This document shows positions 6,320 to 6,653 of a stretch of DNA of 6,653 bases, piece after piece; the first letter of the stretch is position 1; each line of letters opens with the position of its first letter. The notes under the pieces are model-generated. The model had not been told where the DNA came from, did not search any database, and worked only from the letters and a program-made list of their open reading frames with translations. The stretch is from Pseudomonadota bacterium (lineage in GTDB: Bacteria; Pseudomonadota; Alphaproteobacteria; Rhizobiales; Beijerinckiaceae), in NCBI GenBank assembly GCA_023422485.1, contig JAGTAM010000164.1, forward strand, positions 1 through 6,653, read 5' to 3'. The position numbers and the translations under genes are program-made.

Positions 6320-6653
6320 TCAGGCCAGACGCAAGCGCCCGGCCCGGCTGCCCTTCTGCTCCGGCAGGGCGGCACGCACCGCCTTGAGGATGCCTTCGGC
6401 GTCGAGACCGGCCTCGGCGTACATCTTCTCCGGCTTGTCGTGATCCTGGTACAGGTCCGGCAGCGTCAGCGTCCGCACCCGAACCCGGCCCGCATCCAGA
6501 ACGCCGCGCTCCGACAGCAGGTGCAGCACCATCGCGCCGAACCCGCCGACCGAGCCCTCCTCCACCGTCACCAGAACCTCGTGGTGCATGGCCAGGTCTA
6601 CGATCAGCTCCGCGTCCAGAGGCTTGGCAAAGCGCGCATCCGCGACTGTCGCC
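6320..6653 (-). CDS. dxs: 1-deoxy-D-xylulose-5-phosphate synthase, C-terminal part (truncated by window edge)
   Basis: DXS is the thiamine-diphosphate enzyme that joins pyruvate and glyceraldehyde 3-phosphate, the entry step of the MEP pathway to IPP and DMAPP. Only the last 110 codons are present, running in from the window edge to a TGA at 6322-6320. The full family is about 640 residues, so this is the C-terminal transketolase domain. Visible hallmarks are VADARFAKPLD near the edge, then EVLVTVEEG and GGFG, then LPDLYQDHDKPEKMYAEAGL, a block very typical of DXS C-termini. The gene lies 156 bp upstream of hpnA on the same strand, so isoprenoid supply sits directly beside triterpene assembly. 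Whether it shares a transcript with the hpn genes is uncertain because a terminator-like hairpin lies between them. Confidence 0.95.
   Translation of the reverse strand, partial: ATVADARFAKPLDAELIVDLAMHHEVLVTVEEGSVGGFGAMVLHLLSERGVLDAGRVRVRTLTLPDLYQDHDKPEKMYAEAGLDAEGILKAVRAALPEQKGSRAGRLRLA

Noticed and set aside
6160..6387. Short open frames on both strands across the dxs-hpnA gap (71-73 codons)
   Set aside because: They overlap dxs or hpnA, are rich in Arg, Pro and Ala, lack ribosome binding sites and match no family I recognise.

Overview
This window is a high-GC bacterial segment in which every supported gene lies on the minus strand. It holds a hopanoid (bacterial sterol-like triterpene) biosynthesis operon just downstream of the 3' end of an isoprenoid-precursor gene. 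The GC-rich third codon positions, the gene order and the protein sequences suggest an alphaproteobacterium of the Methylobacterium/Methylorubrum type. That genus assignment is inferred from recalled family resemblance, not from a database search.

In the direction of transcription (high to low coordinates) the layout is as follows. (1) 6653-6320: the C-terminal 110 residues of DXS, the first enzyme of the MEP isoprenoid pathway, cut by the window edge. (2) 6319-6164: a 156-bp intergenic leader with two GC-rich hairpins, an 11-bp direct repeat and a small palindrome over the presumed start codon, but no recognisable promoter. (3) 6163-5120: HpnA, an extended short-chain dehydrogenase/reductase usually called hopanoid-associated sugar epimerase. 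(4) 5123-4230: HpnC, hydroxysqualene synthase. (5) 4233-3382: HpnD, presqualene diphosphate synthase. (6) 3380-2079: HpnE, FAD-dependent hydroxysqualene dehydroxylase. (7) 2073-31: Shc/HpnF, squalene-hopene cyclase. (8) 30-1: a short downstream stretch with no supportable gene.

Together the genes make a linear route. DXS feeds IPP/DMAPP supply and hence farnesyl diphosphate. HpnD condenses two farnesyl diphosphates to presqualene diphosphate, HpnC converts this to hydroxysqualene, HpnE reduces it to squalene, and Shc cyclises squalene to hopene/hopanol. HpnA probably acts on later decoration of the hopanoid, although its substrate is not established. The genes are packed very tightly: 4-bp ATGA overlaps at hpnA/hpnC and hpnC/hpnD, a 1-nt gap at hpnD/hpnE and a 5-nt gap at hpnE/shc. 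They are almost certainly co-transcribed and translationally coupled.

I see no mobile element, CRISPR array, tRNA or rRNA. I also see no evidence of an undescribed system: this is a known pathway in a fairly standard arrangement. The points worth a second look are modest: the intergenic structures, ambiguous starts of shc and hpnA, an Arg at a position that is His in the best-studied cyclase, a probable NADP preference in HpnA, and the absence of hpnB between hpnA and hpnC.
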